A stretch of 6,658 nucleotides of DNA from Candidatus Omnitrophota bacterium (lineage in GTDB: Bacteria > Omnitrophota > Gorgyraeia > B26-G9). Each line of letters starts with the position of its first letter. Positions within the stretch are counted from its first letter, which is position 1. The DNA is taken from NCBI GenBank assembly GCA_022013205.1, contig JAKLQT010000146.1, forward strand, positions 1-6,658, given 5' to 3'. The notes beneath the pieces are model-generated. The model did no database searches. It worked only from the letters and a program-made list of their open reading frames with translations, and was not told where the DNA came from. Below are positions 6,446 to 6,658 of this stretch, one piece after another. Position numbers and translations under genes: made by a program.

Positions 6446-6658
6446 GAAGGGTAAGGTCTGGTTAGTAGGCACCTGATCAGTCTATGATTAATTTCTAACT
6501 GTTATGCGTTTTTTAGCTGGTTACTATATTATCCTAATTCCTGAATAGAATTATACGAATGAAGATTGAGATAGGGGAAGTAAGTATTTAGAAAGAATTG
6601 AATAATCACTTAAAAGGTGAAGAAGTTATTTAAGAAGTAGCGCGGAGCAAACAACCAG

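Larger units (their letters stand above)
6375..6658. other. AT-rich region with no convincing gene
   Basis: All six frames are broken by frequent stops. The longest ATG peptides noticed are 14 codons (6504-6548) and 10 codons (6559-6591), neither with a ribosome binding site. Apart from the A-rich tandem repeat and the dyad near its start, nothing clear is seen: no strong terminator after the recombinase gene, no tRNA cloverleaf and no good promoter. The next gene lies beyond the right edge. Confidence 0.6.

Noticed and set aside
6504..6548. A 14-codon ORF (MRFLAGYYIILIPE).
   Set aside because: No Shine-Dalgarno sequence, no promoter and a very short hydrophobic product in stop-rich DNA; consistent with chance.

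Overview
The window is bacterial chromosomal DNA of moderate to low GC, with every recognisable gene on the + strand. CheC, a large FtsA-like ATPase with a long C-terminal extension, and a topA-xer pair together point most naturally to a Clostridia-like Bacillota or another low-GC lineage. This is an inference from gene content. No rRNA or other taxonomic marker is present, so a candidate phylum cannot be excluded.

Region 1 (1-3143) is the end of an operon. It holds the C-terminal CheW-like domain of the chemotaxis kinase CheA (cut by the left edge), then CheC (a CheY-P phosphatase), then a 720-residue FtsA/PilM-type actin-fold ATPase. The FtsA-like start lies 17 nt after the cheC stop, with a Shine-Dalgarno tract that begins inside that stop codon. 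The operon closes with an intrinsic terminator at about 3165-3200.

Region 2 (3144-3450) is noncoding. After the terminator come a perfect 12-bp inverted repeat with an AAAA loop, a cluster of further short inverted repeats of unknown function (3237-3340), and a good sigma-A-type promoter (TTGACT, 17 bp, TATTAT) just upstream of topA.

Region 3 (3451-6374) carries topA (type IA topoisomerase with two C4 zinc ribbons) and, 62 nt downstream, a XerC/D-family tyrosine recombinase with a complete catalytic set. They are probably co-transcribed. Both act on chromosome topology and segregation. In Bacillus the homologous topA-codV locus lies on the same chromosomal stretch as the flagellar/chemotaxis cluster, so the two halves of this window may be a rearranged version of that neighbourhood.

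Region 4 (6375-6658) is AT-rich and stop-rich with no convincing gene. It contains a short tandem repeat and an imperfect dyad close to the recombinase gene. hslV, which often follows xerC in Bacillota, is not there.

No clearly new system is evident. The points most worth a second look are the Asn-to-Ser change in the second active site of CheC, the repeated beta-grasp-like tail on the FtsA-like ATPase and its link to chemotaxis genes, and the structured intergenic block before topA.
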